From the NCBI GenBank assembly GCA_030667985.1, contig DAOUUU010000011.1, forward strand, positions 1 to 33,827: a stretch of DNA of 33,827 nucleotides, in the 5' to 3' direction. The first letter of the stretch is position 1; each line of letters opens with the position of its first letter. The position numbers were made by a program, and so were the translations under genes. Shown piece by piece: positions 1 to 8,479 of this stretch. Source of the DNA: Candidatus Krumholzibacteriota bacterium. Lineage in GTDB: Bacteria > Krumholzibacteriota > Krumholzibacteriia > Krumholzibacteriales > Krumholzibacteriaceae. The notes beneath the pieces were generated by a model. That model was not told the origin of the DNA. It ran no database searches and worked only from the letters and a program-made list of their open reading frames with translations.

Positions 1-1
1 G

Positions 2-166
2 TATTACGACTGGTTGCTCGACCGCGCCTACCTGCTGGTTCCCGCTCAGGCATATGTGGGGAAATTCCTGGCGACTTTCAAGGAATATCCGCCGCGGCAG
101 AAGGCGGCCAGCTTCAGCCTCGACAAGGTGATGGAGAAACTGGAGTCACCGGGTGGTACGCATTAA
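2..166 (+). CDS. Sulfatase (arylsulfatase family), C-terminal fragment
   Basis: The window opens inside a gene whose last 54 codons read in frame to a TAA. The peptide contains the run LATFKEYPPRQKAASFSLDK, which matches my memory of the C-terminal tail of bacterial arylsulfatases (the 'YPPRQKPASF' region). The catalytic Cys/Ser-x-Pro-x-Arg motif would lie upstream, outside the window, so activity cannot be judged. Family members hydrolyse sulfate esters and are usually exported. A long hairpin follows the stop codon, suggesting that transcription ends here and that the next gene is separate. The family call is fairly secure; the substrate is unknown. Confidence 0.65.
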   Translation, partial: YYDWLLDRAYLLVPAQAYVGKFLATFKEYPPRQKAASFSLDKVMEKLESPGGTH

Positions 167-196
167 TTTTGTAGCAAGGCCTGGATGACAGAAAAC

Positions 197-234
197 AATC
201 GGGGCGAATGCCAATATGGATGTTCGCCCCGATT
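197..234 (+). terminator. Hairpin after the sulfatase gene
   Basis: A perfect 12-bp inverted repeat (aatcggggcgaa / ttcgccccgatt) with a 14-nt loop begins 30 bp after the sulfatase stop. No clear U-tract follows, so it may be an imperfect intrinsic terminator or an mRNA 3'-end stabiliser. Confidence 0.5.
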
Positions 235-296
235 CGTGTCCGTAGTGCGCTCTAATGGGTTGGAATAGTCGCCGGGGCTATAGTATTATCAATATC

Positions 297-1163
297 ATGA
301 AGCGATACGAACGAATGAGGAAAACTGCCGGGATTATAACTCGTTCCGCTCTTGCGGCATGCGCCTGCCTTTTGATCTTCTCCTGCGGCTCGGTGAAGAA
401 TTACATGGATGCCGAAGGGCCGTCCCTCTGCGGTTCCTACTCGGAGCAATGTCCCGATCCGTGCGATACGATAAAAGTCGTATCATACAACATCAAGTTC
501 GGAGAGAGAATAGAGGAGGCGAGAGAGGAGATCCGCCGGCAGGAGGTGCTCCGCAATCCCGATATCGTGCTCCTCCAGGAGATGGATGGCGCAGGCGTCA
601 AGTCGATCGCCCGGGAGGGCAAATTCAATTTCGTCTATTTCCCAGCCTCACTACACGGGAAGCATGACAAGGATTTCGGGAACGCGATCCTCTCGCGCTG
701 GCCCATACGTGACGAGCAGAAGATAATCCTGCCGCACGAGCAACCGATCAGCAAGCAGTTGCGAATCGCCACGGCGGCCACAGTGGTGATCGATACGACC
801 AGTATCCGCGTTTACAGTGTCCACACCGAGACTTCGTGGCTCGGCATAGATGAGAGAATCGAACAGATGGACTCGATACTCGCGAGCGTCCCCGCCGAAT
901 TCGAACATGTAGTGATCGGCGGGGATTTCAATACCGTATCGGCTGGAACGATAAGACGTGTCGAGCGTCGATTCACAGATGCGGGTTTCACCCGCGCTTC
1001 GCGGGGTGTGGATTATACAGCGGCCGAAGGCCCATTCGGTCTTCTCGAGTTAGATCTCGATCATATATTCGTAAAGGGTTTCAGGGTCATGTCCGCGGGA
1101 ACGGGCGAAAAGACCGAGGTGAGCGATCACCTGCCCCTCTGGCTCATCCTATCCATGGAATGA
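297..1163 (+). CDS. Exported endonuclease/exonuclease/phosphatase-fold hydrolase, probable lipoprotein
   Basis: The EEP superfamily pattern runs in order: VSYNIKFGE near the start of the domain, the metal-binding Glu in VLLQEMDG, GNAILSRWPI, YSVHTET, GGDFNT, and a C-terminal SDHLPLW with the catalytic His. These metal-dependent enzymes cleave phosphodiester or phosphoester bonds in nucleic acids, inositol phosphates or sphingolipids; the substrate cannot be told from sequence. The N-terminus is a hydrophobic stretch ending in IFSCGS, a plausible lipobox, so the protein is probably exported and lipid-anchored. I prefer the ATG at 297 (288 residues). ATGs at 255 and 315 are alternatives, and none has a clear ribosome site. 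It converges on the Omp85 gene, with 10 bp between the two stops. Confidence 0.8.
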   Translation: MKRYERMRKTAGIITRSALAACACLLIFSCGSVKNYMDAEGPSLCGSYSEQCPDPCDTIKVVSYNIKFGERIEEAREEIRRQEVLRNPDIVLLQEMDGAGVKSIAREGKFNFVYFPASLHGKHDKDFGNAILSRWPIRDEQKIILPHEQPISKQLRIATAATVVIDTTSIRVYSVHTETSWLGIDERIEQMDSILASVPAEFEHVVIGGDFNTVSAGTIRRVERRFTDAGFTRASRGVDYTAAEGPFGLLELDLDHIFVKGFRVMSAGTGEKTEVSDHLPLWLILSME

Positions 1164-1173
1164 TAGTGTGATA

Positions 1174-2463
1174 TCACCGCACACGGTCACGCTGGCGGAC
1201 CGGCTTCTCGTATGAACCGAGATGCACCTGGATCCGCGCAGAGGGTTGGCCCACGCCGAAGTCGATACGCGCGAGCCCCACGTAGGGGATGATGAAGCGG
1301 ATGCCAATGCCGTAACCGTCTATGAAATTCTTCCTGAAGTCCTCTTCCTGGCTCCAGGCGGTGCCGACATCGGCGAAAGCGGCTAGGTGCATACCGACAC
1401 GCAGGTTTATACCGAAATAGCTTATCAGTCTTGGTTCGATCAACATATATCGGTACTCGAGTGTGTTGATGAACTGGTTCTTGCCCGTTTTCGAACCAAG
1501 ATGCCAGCCGCGGATCGTATTGGTGCCGCCGAGGCTGTACTGCTGCCATGGGGCGATCGTCTCTCCGACCACACCGTCCGTCAGGGATGCTAGGGAGAAG
1601 AGCGCGATCGTATGACGATCAACGACATGAAAGAACCTTCTGATATCGATGTGTGTTCGCCAGAAATCGATATCTTCGCCGAATAGCCCCGCCTTCTCGA
1701 TCGCGATCTCGTTCCACCAGCCGGTGCTCGGGTTGGATGCGAGGTCGCGGCTGTCGTACCCGACGAAGAATCTGATCGTGGAAACATTGTCCTTGTTGTC
1801 CGGGGAGATCGTCCGCCCGGGCTCGTTGCTCTTGATTATCTCGTGCGAGAAGCGCCCCCCGATACGGCCATTCTGCCGTATGTAGCTCGAGAGGGTCAGG
1901 AAGAATTCGTCGGAGACCTCATCGAATTCGAAGAGCTCGTTTCTTCGGTCCCTGTGAAAGTACATGAATTCGTATCCGAAGTGATTGCCGATAACCCATG
2001 GATTCCTTAGCACCGCCTCGACGGTCGTGGCTCCTCCGAACCGAGCGACGCCGCTGAGATAGACGCCCTTCCCGAGAAAATTCACCGACTTGAGGCCTGC
2101 GCCGGCCGAGACGCCGTTCTCATCATCGATCGAGATGCTGACGACGGGGAGATAGCGGAGAGTCTCAGTGACCTCGATCATGAGTACGGTCTCGCCGTTC
2201 TCTTCTGTCGGATAGATCTTGACGTCACTGAAGACACCGAGCCGGTCGAGAGATTCCAGGTCCTTCTTTATCTTTTCGGGATCGAAGAACTCCCCGATCT
2301 CGGTGAGGAGCTCGCGCAGGATTATATTTTCCTTTGTGTTTTTTGCTCCGACGACCCTTATCTCGGAGACGGTTTTGCCTTCGAATTCTTCGTATCGTTC
2401 CTCTGCGGCGGGCGCCTCGGAAAATAATAGGAGCAGCAGGGAAAGAGCGGCGAAATATCTCAT
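1174..2463 (-). CDS. Omp85-family outer-membrane protein with a single POTRA domain
   Basis: The 429 residues comprise a signal peptide ending near PAAEE, one POTRA-like domain (about residues 27-100, starting VSEIRVVGAKNT), and a surface-antigen/D15 beta-barrel to the end. The Omp85 hallmark of loop 6, IRGW (consensus VRGF/Y), occurs near residue 316 in GGTNTIRGWH. BamA has five POTRAs and TamA three, so this short form is not the general assembly factor. It is closer to small Omp85 proteins (TpsB-like, patatin-linked or BamL-type) whose roles are partly unknown. It lies 24 bp downstream of the PLD-like gene on the same strand, so the two are probably cotranscribed and may work together. No strong ribosome site precedes the ATG, which would fit translational coupling. 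Confidence 0.8.
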   Translation of the reverse strand: MRYFAALSLLLLLFSEAPAAEERYEEFEGKTVSEIRVVGAKNTKENIILRELLTEIGEFFDPEKIKKDLESLDRLGVFSDVKIYPTEENGETVLMIEVTETLRYLPVVSISIDDENGVSAGAGLKSVNFLGKGVYLSGVARFGGATTVEAVLRNPWVIGNHFGYEFMYFHRDRRNELFEFDEVSDEFFLTLSSYIRQNGRIGGRFSHEIIKSNEPGRTISPDNKDNVSTIRFFVGYDSRDLASNPSTGWWNEIAIEKAGLFGEDIDFWRTHIDIRRFFHVVDRHTIALFSLASLTDGVVGETIAPWQQYSLGGTNTIRGWHLGSKTGKNQFINTLEYRYMLIEPRLISYFGINLRVGMHLAAFADVGTAWSQEEDFRKNFIDGYGIGIRFIIPYVGLARIDFGVGQPSARIQVHLGSYEKPVRQRDRVR

Positions 2464-2487
2464 GGCATACTTTCGGTAAAGACTGTT

Positions 2488-5400
2488 CTAAACGGCATTC
2501 TTGAGGTATCTCCCTACCTTGTACCAGAAGCCGCCGTACTCGGGCAGGAGCTCATTCAATTCCTCGATAGATTCGACCCAGGTTGTGACACCGAGTATAT
2601 TAACAAAATCGAGATATCCAACCGTGCTGTAGGTGTCCGAGACGACATACATCGTTTCCCCGTCCATGATCTTACCCCTGTAATCCATGTTATGGGAGCC
2701 CACGGTCAGGTAGAAGATCGTTTTCTCGTCCTCCTCGGGTGTGAGCGAGGCATCCCATTGCGAGGCGATTATTCGGACGTTGTCGAATGTCTGGGCTCGC
2801 AATCTCTTGGCATTGACATAGCTTTCGCTGGTGAGCTGTTCGCCCCGCGCAAGGAGGTAATCCTTGATGAGATCTGCCCAACCCTCGAGCGGAATGAGTG
2901 TAGAAACGGCTTCTCCTGAAATAAAGAGCTGGGATTTGAAGTGCAGTTTCGGTTTCCTATCTACAGCGTCCTCTGTGAGGAAGATGGGCTTGAATCCTTG
3001 CTGCTTCATGGATTCAGACACGGATCTCAGGGAGTCGAGAACAGACGGATGGAAGGGAAATACCGTCTTTAGCCAATCGTAACGATCGAAATTTTCGATG
3101 ATCTTGTCCACACGCGATATCTTGTCCGATACATCGATATCGAGATCGTATATGCCCACCTTGAGCATACCGCCCGCCGATTCTATCTCCTCCCTCAAGA
3201 CGTCCTGTATGATCACCAAACGGGCGAAGAGCTCGTTAGCCCTGGACATCTGCGGGACTCCGTCACTCGGGGCGTTTTCGAAAGCGGGAGTGATGGGGAA
3301 AACGCGGCATCCCCTGAATGCCGACCCCACGAGCATTCCCGCCCAGAGCGGGCTGTTCCAGAGTGAATCGGGGATGTAGAGTTGAGAGCCTTTGGGCATG
3401 AGTGTGTAGAGTATGCCTTTTGCGACATTCGAATCCTTCTGGCCGTATCCTGTCAGATTATGGACCTGCATGGCGGAAGCTCTCCACCCTTTAGCTTCGA
3501 GCTTGGAGATCATAGCCCCATAATTCGACGGCTTTGGGATCGACCGCAGGGGGGCGGGTATCTCATTCGCCTTGAACCCCTGGGAGAGCAGCAGTTCCCG
3601 TGCCTTGTCCTTGAGGCTCACGAGGGCGGGGCCCCGAACGAGGATCGCCCTGTCGTCCCATGTGGCTCCAGAGAAGTGTTCTCCTACGCCCATACCGGTA
3701 TAGATAGCTTCGCCCTTGCCCGGCTCGATCTCGGTCACATCGTGGAAGCTGATCTTCCGGTGGTCGATCATTACGATGTCGGGAACCCAGAAGAGGTATT
3801 TGAAGAGGTTGGCGCTCCTGAAGGTGAAATCCGGTGGGTTGGTCATATTGACGTGTACCTTGATCTTGTTCCGTAGCCATTTACTACCGTACGCTTCCAG
3901 TCCCGCCTGAAGCGCCTTAGATTCCTCGACCGCGGTGCGGAGCTCTGCCTGGGTTTTTCGTATAGTCTCCTCCCACTCGTCGAATTCGCCGGGGAGCTCG
4001 ACTTCATGATTCAACGGATCCTCGAGAAGCGCGAGCCAAAGCCTGCTATTGCTCAGAGTTGGATAGAGGGTGTCGAGAAACATCATGTAGACGGGAATCT
4101 TGCCCGTATCATCGTACGCCTTGACCCTATTGATCAGAGCCCTCATGTAAGCGCGAACCGTTATGCTGTATCCAATAAAATCGGGCTCGCCCTTCCCGTT
4201 CAGGCCGGCGAAGTCGTGTATCCAGAGAACGTGATAGTTCTCCGTCTCGAGTATCATACGAGCGAGCTCCCACTGAAACTGCTCGCCGATTATGTAGTGG
4301 ATGTCGTTTCCGCCTGTGAAATTCTCCTTCACTGCCTTCTCTATGATAGCGTCCATCTCGCTCTGCGTGTCGTGGTCCTCGAGCTGGAGGGCGTAGTGGA
4401 GTGGAATCCAGACGAGGCGCATGTCGTGCCAGCGATCCAGCAGCCTCTTTCTCTGGTCTTCCATCATCAGGATGATCCGGTGAAAGACATAGAGGGCTGC
4501 CTGGCGCTGGATCGGGGTTAACTCCCGATTCATCTCTGTCCAGCTCTGGAACTCGTGCTTCGCGTCGTTTGCGAATCCGAGCAGAGAGTCCCTCTTCTTG
4601 CGCTGACCGAGGGAGCGGTCGTAGGGCAGTATGATACGGTCGAGCAGGAGCTCACGCGCCTTATCGGTTATAAGTATTCCGTTATCCGGATTTCCGTTGG
4701 AATTTCCATATGCAGCGGCGATAGCAAAGGCTCTCTCGAGCTCTCGATGGTATGTCTCGATCACGCCCTCGAATGTCCGGCCCTTGGGAAAGTAGTCGTT
4801 TCTCTCGGCCATCAGCGACTTCATTTGATGCAGCTTTTCGATAAAGTGCTTCTCGCCCTCGGTACGCTTCTCGTCGAGGAATGGGGTTGTGAAAATGCTT
4901 ATCCAGGTCATTGCCTCTGAAATATTCGAAAGCGTGCCGGCGAGTTCCTCAGAAGGTTCGAATATCGATTCAGGTGCTCTGGATTTTCTCGAAGGGAGCA
5001 TCACATGATCCTTCTTCGCCCTCGTCTTTCCAGCGTAAGGTTGAGCGATCGGGATCTCGAAGCCAATATTGAAGGAGTGGCCGCGCCCCGGGAACCAGTC
5101 GATCCTGAGCTGTCCGCCCCGGTTGAATAGCCCCCCCCGCTGTAGAGGGAGTGCGAAGGAGAGGAGAAAATCGAACTCCTCGTTACGGAACGAGTAATCG
5201 GCCCCCATCTTGAGCATGAAGAAGCGGCTCTCCCCCATGAGGCGCAAGCCGCCGTCACCGATATTGTCGACCGTCTCGATATAGGCCTCGCCGACGATTC
5301 CGAGCGCGCCATATGTCGGGTTCATCAGGTCACGGTAGACTCCGAGATTGATCTCCGCTCCTATATTGCTCTGTTCCGATTGCCGGTCTGCGACCATAGC

Positions 5401-5559
5401 AAGGCTGAAATGGGGTTTCCAGACAGGGGGGAAGCTCATCGACTTGATATATTCACCCTGATCCGGGAGCATGGGATTCTGTGCTGGAGCAGGCGCCGAA
5501 AGCATGAGGAGCAAAACAACGATGAGAAGCGGGACAAATTGATCTATTACTCTGTTCAT
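2488..5559 (-). CDS. Large exported phospholipase D-like protein with a beta-rich N-terminal region
   Basis: The 1023 residues begin with a signal peptide (cleavage near APAQN). About residues 40-170 alternate like outer-membrane beta-strands, followed by a long mainly helical region and a C-terminal half resembling cardiolipin synthase/PLD. The first HKD motif is HRKISFHD (H600, K602, D607). It is followed by GVGEHFSGATWDDR and VRGPAL, matching the family's 'GDEY..W.DTHV..EGPAV' segment. The second catalytic unit is HFKSQLFISG (H873, K875) followed by GSHNMDYRG at about 954. In that unit the expected Asp is Ile or Ser. PLD enzymes hydrolyse or transfer phosphatidyl groups. An export signal plus strand-like N-terminus suggests action on outer-membrane or foreign lipid. 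A GAGGGGG-like site precedes the ATG. The PLD assignment rests on motif order; the rest of the protein I do not recognise. Confidence 0.7.
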   Translation of the reverse strand: MNRVIDQFVPLLIVVLLLMLSAPAPAQNPMLPDQGEYIKSMSFPPVWKPHFSLAMVADRQSEQSNIGAEINLGVYRDLMNPTYGALGIVGEAYIETVDNIGDGGLRLMGESRFFMLKMGADYSFRNEEFDFLLSFALPLQRGGLFNRGGQLRIDWFPGRGHSFNIGFEIPIAQPYAGKTRAKKDHVMLPSRKSRAPESIFEPSEELAGTLSNISEAMTWISIFTTPFLDEKRTEGEKHFIEKLHQMKSLMAERNDYFPKGRTFEGVIETYHRELERAFAIAAAYGNSNGNPDNGILITDKARELLLDRIILPYDRSLGQRKKRDSLLGFANDAKHEFQSWTEMNRELTPIQRQAALYVFHRIILMMEDQRKRLLDRWHDMRLVWIPLHYALQLEDHDTQSEMDAIIEKAVKENFTGGNDIHYIIGEQFQWELARMILETENYHVLWIHDFAGLNGKGEPDFIGYSITVRAYMRALINRVKAYDDTGKIPVYMMFLDTLYPTLSNSRLWLALLEDPLNHEVELPGEFDEWEETIRKTQAELRTAVEESKALQAGLEAYGSKWLRNKIKVHVNMTNPPDFTFRSANLFKYLFWVPDIVMIDHRKISFHDVTEIEPGKGEAIYTGMGVGEHFSGATWDDRAILVRGPALVSLKDKARELLLSQGFKANEIPAPLRSIPKPSNYGAMISKLEAKGWRASAMQVHNLTGYGQKDSNVAKGILYTLMPKGSQLYIPDSLWNSPLWAGMLVGSAFRGCRVFPITPAFENAPSDGVPQMSRANELFARLVIIQDVLREEIESAGGMLKVGIYDLDIDVSDKISRVDKIIENFDRYDWLKTVFPFHPSVLDSLRSVSESMKQQGFKPIFLTEDAVDRKPKLHFKSQLFISGEAVSTLIPLEGWADLIKDYLLARGEQLTSESYVNAKRLRAQTFDNVRIIASQWDASLTPEEDEKTIFYLTVGSHNMDYRGKIMDGETMYVVSDTYSTVGYLDFVNILGVTTWVESIEELNELLPEYGGFWYKVGRYLKNAV

Positions 5560-5650
5560 ATAGCTGGTATCCCCCTCTGAGCACAGGCCGTTTTATCTCC
5601 GGTAAAGCGGCATTTGATAATGATGATCTGTCTGCTCCCGGGATTTCGGC

Positions 5651-6244
5651 TCAATGCGAGAATGTGGCTCCTATCTTGAAACCCCAGAAGTCGTAAGGGC
5701 CGGCATCTTTCCGACCGAAGGCGTAGTCATAGTGAAAGACCGCTACGAGATAGGAGCTGTATCCCACAGGAACCATGACCCCGACCTCCGGCGCAAGACC
5801 GAAGTGCCAGTTGGAATCCGTGATGGTGTAGACGCCCATATCGAGTTTTTTCTCTATCCAGTAGGTTCCTACTCCCAATCCCGCGTAGGGCAGGATCGTC
5901 GCGTTGCTCCAAGGGTCGTACATATATAGTTGAAATGTGGCTAGGATCGGAGAGATGTAGAACCTTCTGAACTGGTTGCCGGAGGCAGCCCCGCCATCAA
6001 ACGTAATCAACTCGTCTGTATTCTCATGGAATGTCCTCCATGCCCACGATAGACCCGCCGAGAACTGCGGTCCGAAGAACTTTCTTCCCTCGATCGTAAT
6101 ACCCCTCCAGCTCTCGTTGTTGGTGAAGTCCTTCAGGTCGCCAGATGGGAAGGTTATATCATAGGTCACAACCCCGAGGCCGTACTGGGCGTTGGCTGCC
6201 GTCGCCAGCATAATCACAATCAGCATTGCGAAAATGTATCTCAT
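5651..6244 (-). CDS. Small outer-membrane beta-barrel protein
   Basis: The 197 residues have a clean signal peptide (cleavage after ANAQ). The mature region is of alternating hydrophobic and aromatic strands separated by short polar turns, ending in FKIGATFSH, the pattern of 8-stranded OmpA/OmpW-size barrels. A GGAGG site 7 nt before the ATG supports the start. It sits 91 bp upstream of the PLD-like gene and 51 bp downstream of the DUF4136 lipoprotein on the same strand, so it belongs to the same envelope operon. No family-specific motif is visible, and I infer no transport or enzymatic function. Confidence 0.65.
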   Translation of the reverse strand: MRYIFAMLIVIMLATAANAQYGLGVVTYDITFPSGDLKDFTNNESWRGITIEGRKFFGPQFSAGLSWAWRTFHENTDELITFDGGAASGNQFRRFYISPILATFQLYMYDPWSNATILPYAGLGVGTYWIEKKLDMGVYTITDSNWHFGLAPEVGVMVPVGYSSYLVAVFHYDYAFGRKDAGPYDFWGFKIGATFSH

Positions 6245-6295
6245 CGTGTACCTCCGTTATATGATTTGTGCAACATTGGCATGTAACCCCTGTCC

Positions 6296-6922
6296 TTACA
6301 GGTATGGCGACTGATCGAACGCCTGGTTGATTCTGTTCGTCAGGCGCGATGTCAGCCCTGTGGAGGTATCGCCGAGTAGACCATTGAGCACCGCCGTCCA
6401 GACGATCCTGTCTAAATCTACTTCCTCTTCATGGATCATTCGGATGAATATTGTACCCGTCGTGAAGGTGTACGAGGGATAATAGCCTCCCGGCGGGTAA
6501 TATGGGTACCAACCGCCCCAGCCGGGGTACCAGTACCAGTAGTCATACCAGTACGACCATCCGACAAAGTCGATCGACGCGGCATCGACCACAAAATAGA
6601 CATCTGGGTCTGTAACGTTTGTATCGGCTTCTACATAACCGAGTGCCTCGATATTCTCCCTCACGAGGTTCAATATGAATTCGTCGTAATCCCTGCCGAG
6701 GTCGTCATCATCACCCTCTTCGACGAGGTGGATTATGGTGTCTGGGAGAAAATAGGTTTCTACCGTACTGAAATTGTAATCCTCGTCGTACAGTGTCACG
6801 ACGACATCGTAGTCGGCTACCGTGTTGAATCCGCTGTCGGGCGCGCAGGCGCTCATTATGAGCACGAGCGCGGCACTCAACACGGAGACTGTGAGCAAAA
6901 ACTTCATGCCGGATTTTTTCAT
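6296..6922 (-). CDS. DUF4136-type lipoprotein
   Basis: The start is set by AAGGAGGT located 8 nt before the ATG at 6922, giving MKKSG and 208 residues; the track's longer start at 6952 lies upstream of that site. A hydrophobic segment ends in LIMSACAPD, a good lipobox, so the mature protein should be lipid-anchored. The body follows the DUF4136 plan: a 'DYDV...TYFLPD' opening, a helix with LVRENIEALGY, DPDVYFVV, a Trp/Tyr/Gly-rich loop (YWYWYPGWGGWY), a strand GTIFIRMI, IVWTAVLNG, and a final amphipathic helix. The function of the family is unknown. Members are common in Gram-negative genomes and often sit near envelope genes, as here. Confidence 0.75.
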   Translation of the reverse strand: MKKSGMKFLLTVSVLSAALVLIMSACAPDSGFNTVADYDVVVTLYDEDYNFSTVETYFLPDTIIHLVEEGDDDDLGRDYDEFILNLVRENIEALGYVEADTNVTDPDVYFVVDAASIDFVGWSYWYDYWYWYPGWGGWYPYYPPGGYYPSYTFTTGTIFIRMIHEEEVDLDRIVWTAVLNGLLGDTSTGLTSRLTNRINQAFDQSPYL

Positions 6923-6970
6923 AATCCGTACCTCCTTCTTATCTTGATTCATTTCCTATATCCCGAATCG

Positions 6971-7624
6971 TCAGAATGGGATGGTGAGTCCCGCCGTCAC
7001 GTCTCCCTGCAGTATCGAGGAGCCGCCGCTGAGGCCGATTCCGCATCCGTCCGTGCCGCACCAGAGGCCTCCGCCCGCCCACTGGATCGGCATGAGGAAG
7101 CGGCCCTGAAGCCTGAGGGCGAGACGTTCACCGATAGGCACTTTGACTCCGAGTCCGAGGGCCATCGAGAACAGCCACTCACTACTGTATTCAGAAGTAT
7201 CCGGCGCGAATCGCGTCGCGCCTATGGTCAGAACCGTGTAGGGGCCGAAATGGTCTGTGCCTCTCAGCTTGTGAAGAGCACCGATCTGGTAGTACTCGAT
7301 CGCCATATCGAAGAGCTCTTCCCTCGGCTTGGAATAATCATAATACCTGACTTCCAGTGCCGAATACTGTCTCGTGAAGCAGAGCTCGAGCTGTGTATCG
7401 GGACGCATATCGACATTCAGGGCGATGCCCCAGTTACCTGTGCCGGGAACCCGGAACTCTCCGTCCCAGCCGCTCACTGTGCCGCCCCACTGGTACCCGC
7501 CGAATGGGGTGATCTCGATCCTCGGCCTCGCCCAGGCGGGAGAGAGGCAGGATATGGTGAGTAAAAGGACCACAGCAGTGATTACAGGACACATCTTTAC
7601 CGTACAATTCAACAGTCTATGCAT
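6971..7624 (-). CDS. Outer-membrane beta-barrel protein
   Basis: The 217 residues carry a signal sequence (hydrophobic core VVLLLTISCL, cleavage near AWARP) followed by strand-like segments such as IEITPFGGYQWGG and LGLGVKVPIGERLALRLQGRF. It ends in VTAGLTIPF with a terminal Phe, the classic Bam-recognised last strand. AAGGAG 7 nt before the ATG at 7624 supports this start. The layout matches the generic outer-membrane beta-barrel (porin-like) family. It lies 48 bp upstream of the DUF4136 gene, in the same direction. Function is unknown. Confidence 0.7.
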   Translation of the reverse strand: MHRLLNCTVKMCPVITAVVLLLTISCLSPAWARPRIEITPFGGYQWGGTVSGWDGEFRVPGTGNWGIALNVDMRPDTQLELCFTRQYSALEVRYYDYSKPREELFDMAIEYYQIGALHKLRGTDHFGPYTVLTIGATRFAPDTSEYSSEWLFSMALGLGVKVPIGERLALRLQGRFLMPIQWAGGGLWCGTDGCGIGLSGGSSILQGDVTAGLTIPF

Positions 7625-7697
7625 TTCTGGCTCCTTTCTATTTGCCCATGGTTTGTTCGCCGCCGGATTCTATCACATGAACTTTGGTTTCTCCATC

Positions 7698-8414
7698 CTA
7701 TTTATACTCGAGTTGGATCCACTGGATCGAAGAGGCCGACCTGCCGCCCGAGTGGTTCGAATCGCACTTCAGCGCGATGGCGCCGATATCCGGCACATCA
7801 TCGGTATTAAAGAGCGATTTGTAGTCCTCGAGTATATTCCGCTCGAATGTCTTCCATTCGCCCAGGCCGTCGCTGCCTGAACCGATTACGATGTACCGGA
7901 CCTGCTTGAACCGCGCCGACCGGCCCGTTGTTCCTGTTTCCAGCGTGGAGTCCCACACATAGCCGATCGTCTCTGGAGGCGAGAAGAATCCCCCGCCCCG
8001 GTTGAAGATCACAAAGAGACGAAAGGCGGCGTCATCCATCATTTTGCTGGTCACATCGGCTCCGGGCGGGATCTCGTCCACCTTCGCTTTGAATTCGATC
8101 ACGGTGTATCGGTCAGGGTCGACCTTCGGTTTGAACTTAGTGCCGATCACAGTCGACGCGTCATTGTTCATCATAAAGAGCGTATTGTCCCGTATCAAAT
8201 AGCGCTTCGCGCTTCCACGCTGCTCCTCCCATCCGTTTTCCTTCAGCCACTGCTTGATCGGGATTTCTTCGGATGGGAGGGAGAGGATGTTGAGTGTCGA
8301 ATCGCTATCGACGCAAGGCTTCTTTTCCTCGGCTCGAACGGGCTGGGCTTCGACTATGAGCAGAAACGCGACTGCTAAACTGATCAATAGATGTATGACA
8401 CTTGTATGCTTCAT
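7698..8414 (-). CDS. DUF3047 family exported protein
   Basis: AGGAG six nt before the ATG at 8414 selects MKHTS as the start (238 residues); the 8438 start in the track lacks such a site. A signal peptide ends near VRAEE. The rest follows DUF3047: YTVIEFKAKVDEIPPGADV, a DDAAFRLFVIFN strand, IGYVWDS, a VRYIVIGSG strand, GEWKTFERNILEDYKSLF, and a closing IGAIALKCDSNHSGG...IQWIQLEY. The fold is probably a jelly-roll similar to carbohydrate-binding modules, but no binding or catalysis is established. It is probably cotranscribed with the gene 65 bp upstream (the Tyr/Gly-rich protein). Confidence 0.75.
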   Translation of the reverse strand: MKHTSVIHLLISLAVAFLLIVEAQPVRAEEKKPCVDSDSTLNILSLPSEEIPIKQWLKENGWEEQRGSAKRYLIRDNTLFMMNNDASTVIGTKFKPKVDPDRYTVIEFKAKVDEIPPGADVTSKMMDDAAFRLFVIFNRGGGFFSPPETIGYVWDSTLETGTTGRSARFKQVRYIVIGSGSDGLGEWKTFERNILEDYKSLFNTDDVPDIGAIALKCDSNHSGGRSASSIQWIQLEYK

Positions 8415-8479
8415 CCGTTCTCCTATGGATGGTGGCATGCCCTGTGATTCGGCCTGTATGCAAGTATTACTGAAGCCGC

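Noticed and set aside
6431-7564. 377-residue plus-strand ORF
   Set aside because: It lies antisense to two genes with ribosome sites and export signals and has no recognisable protein pattern.
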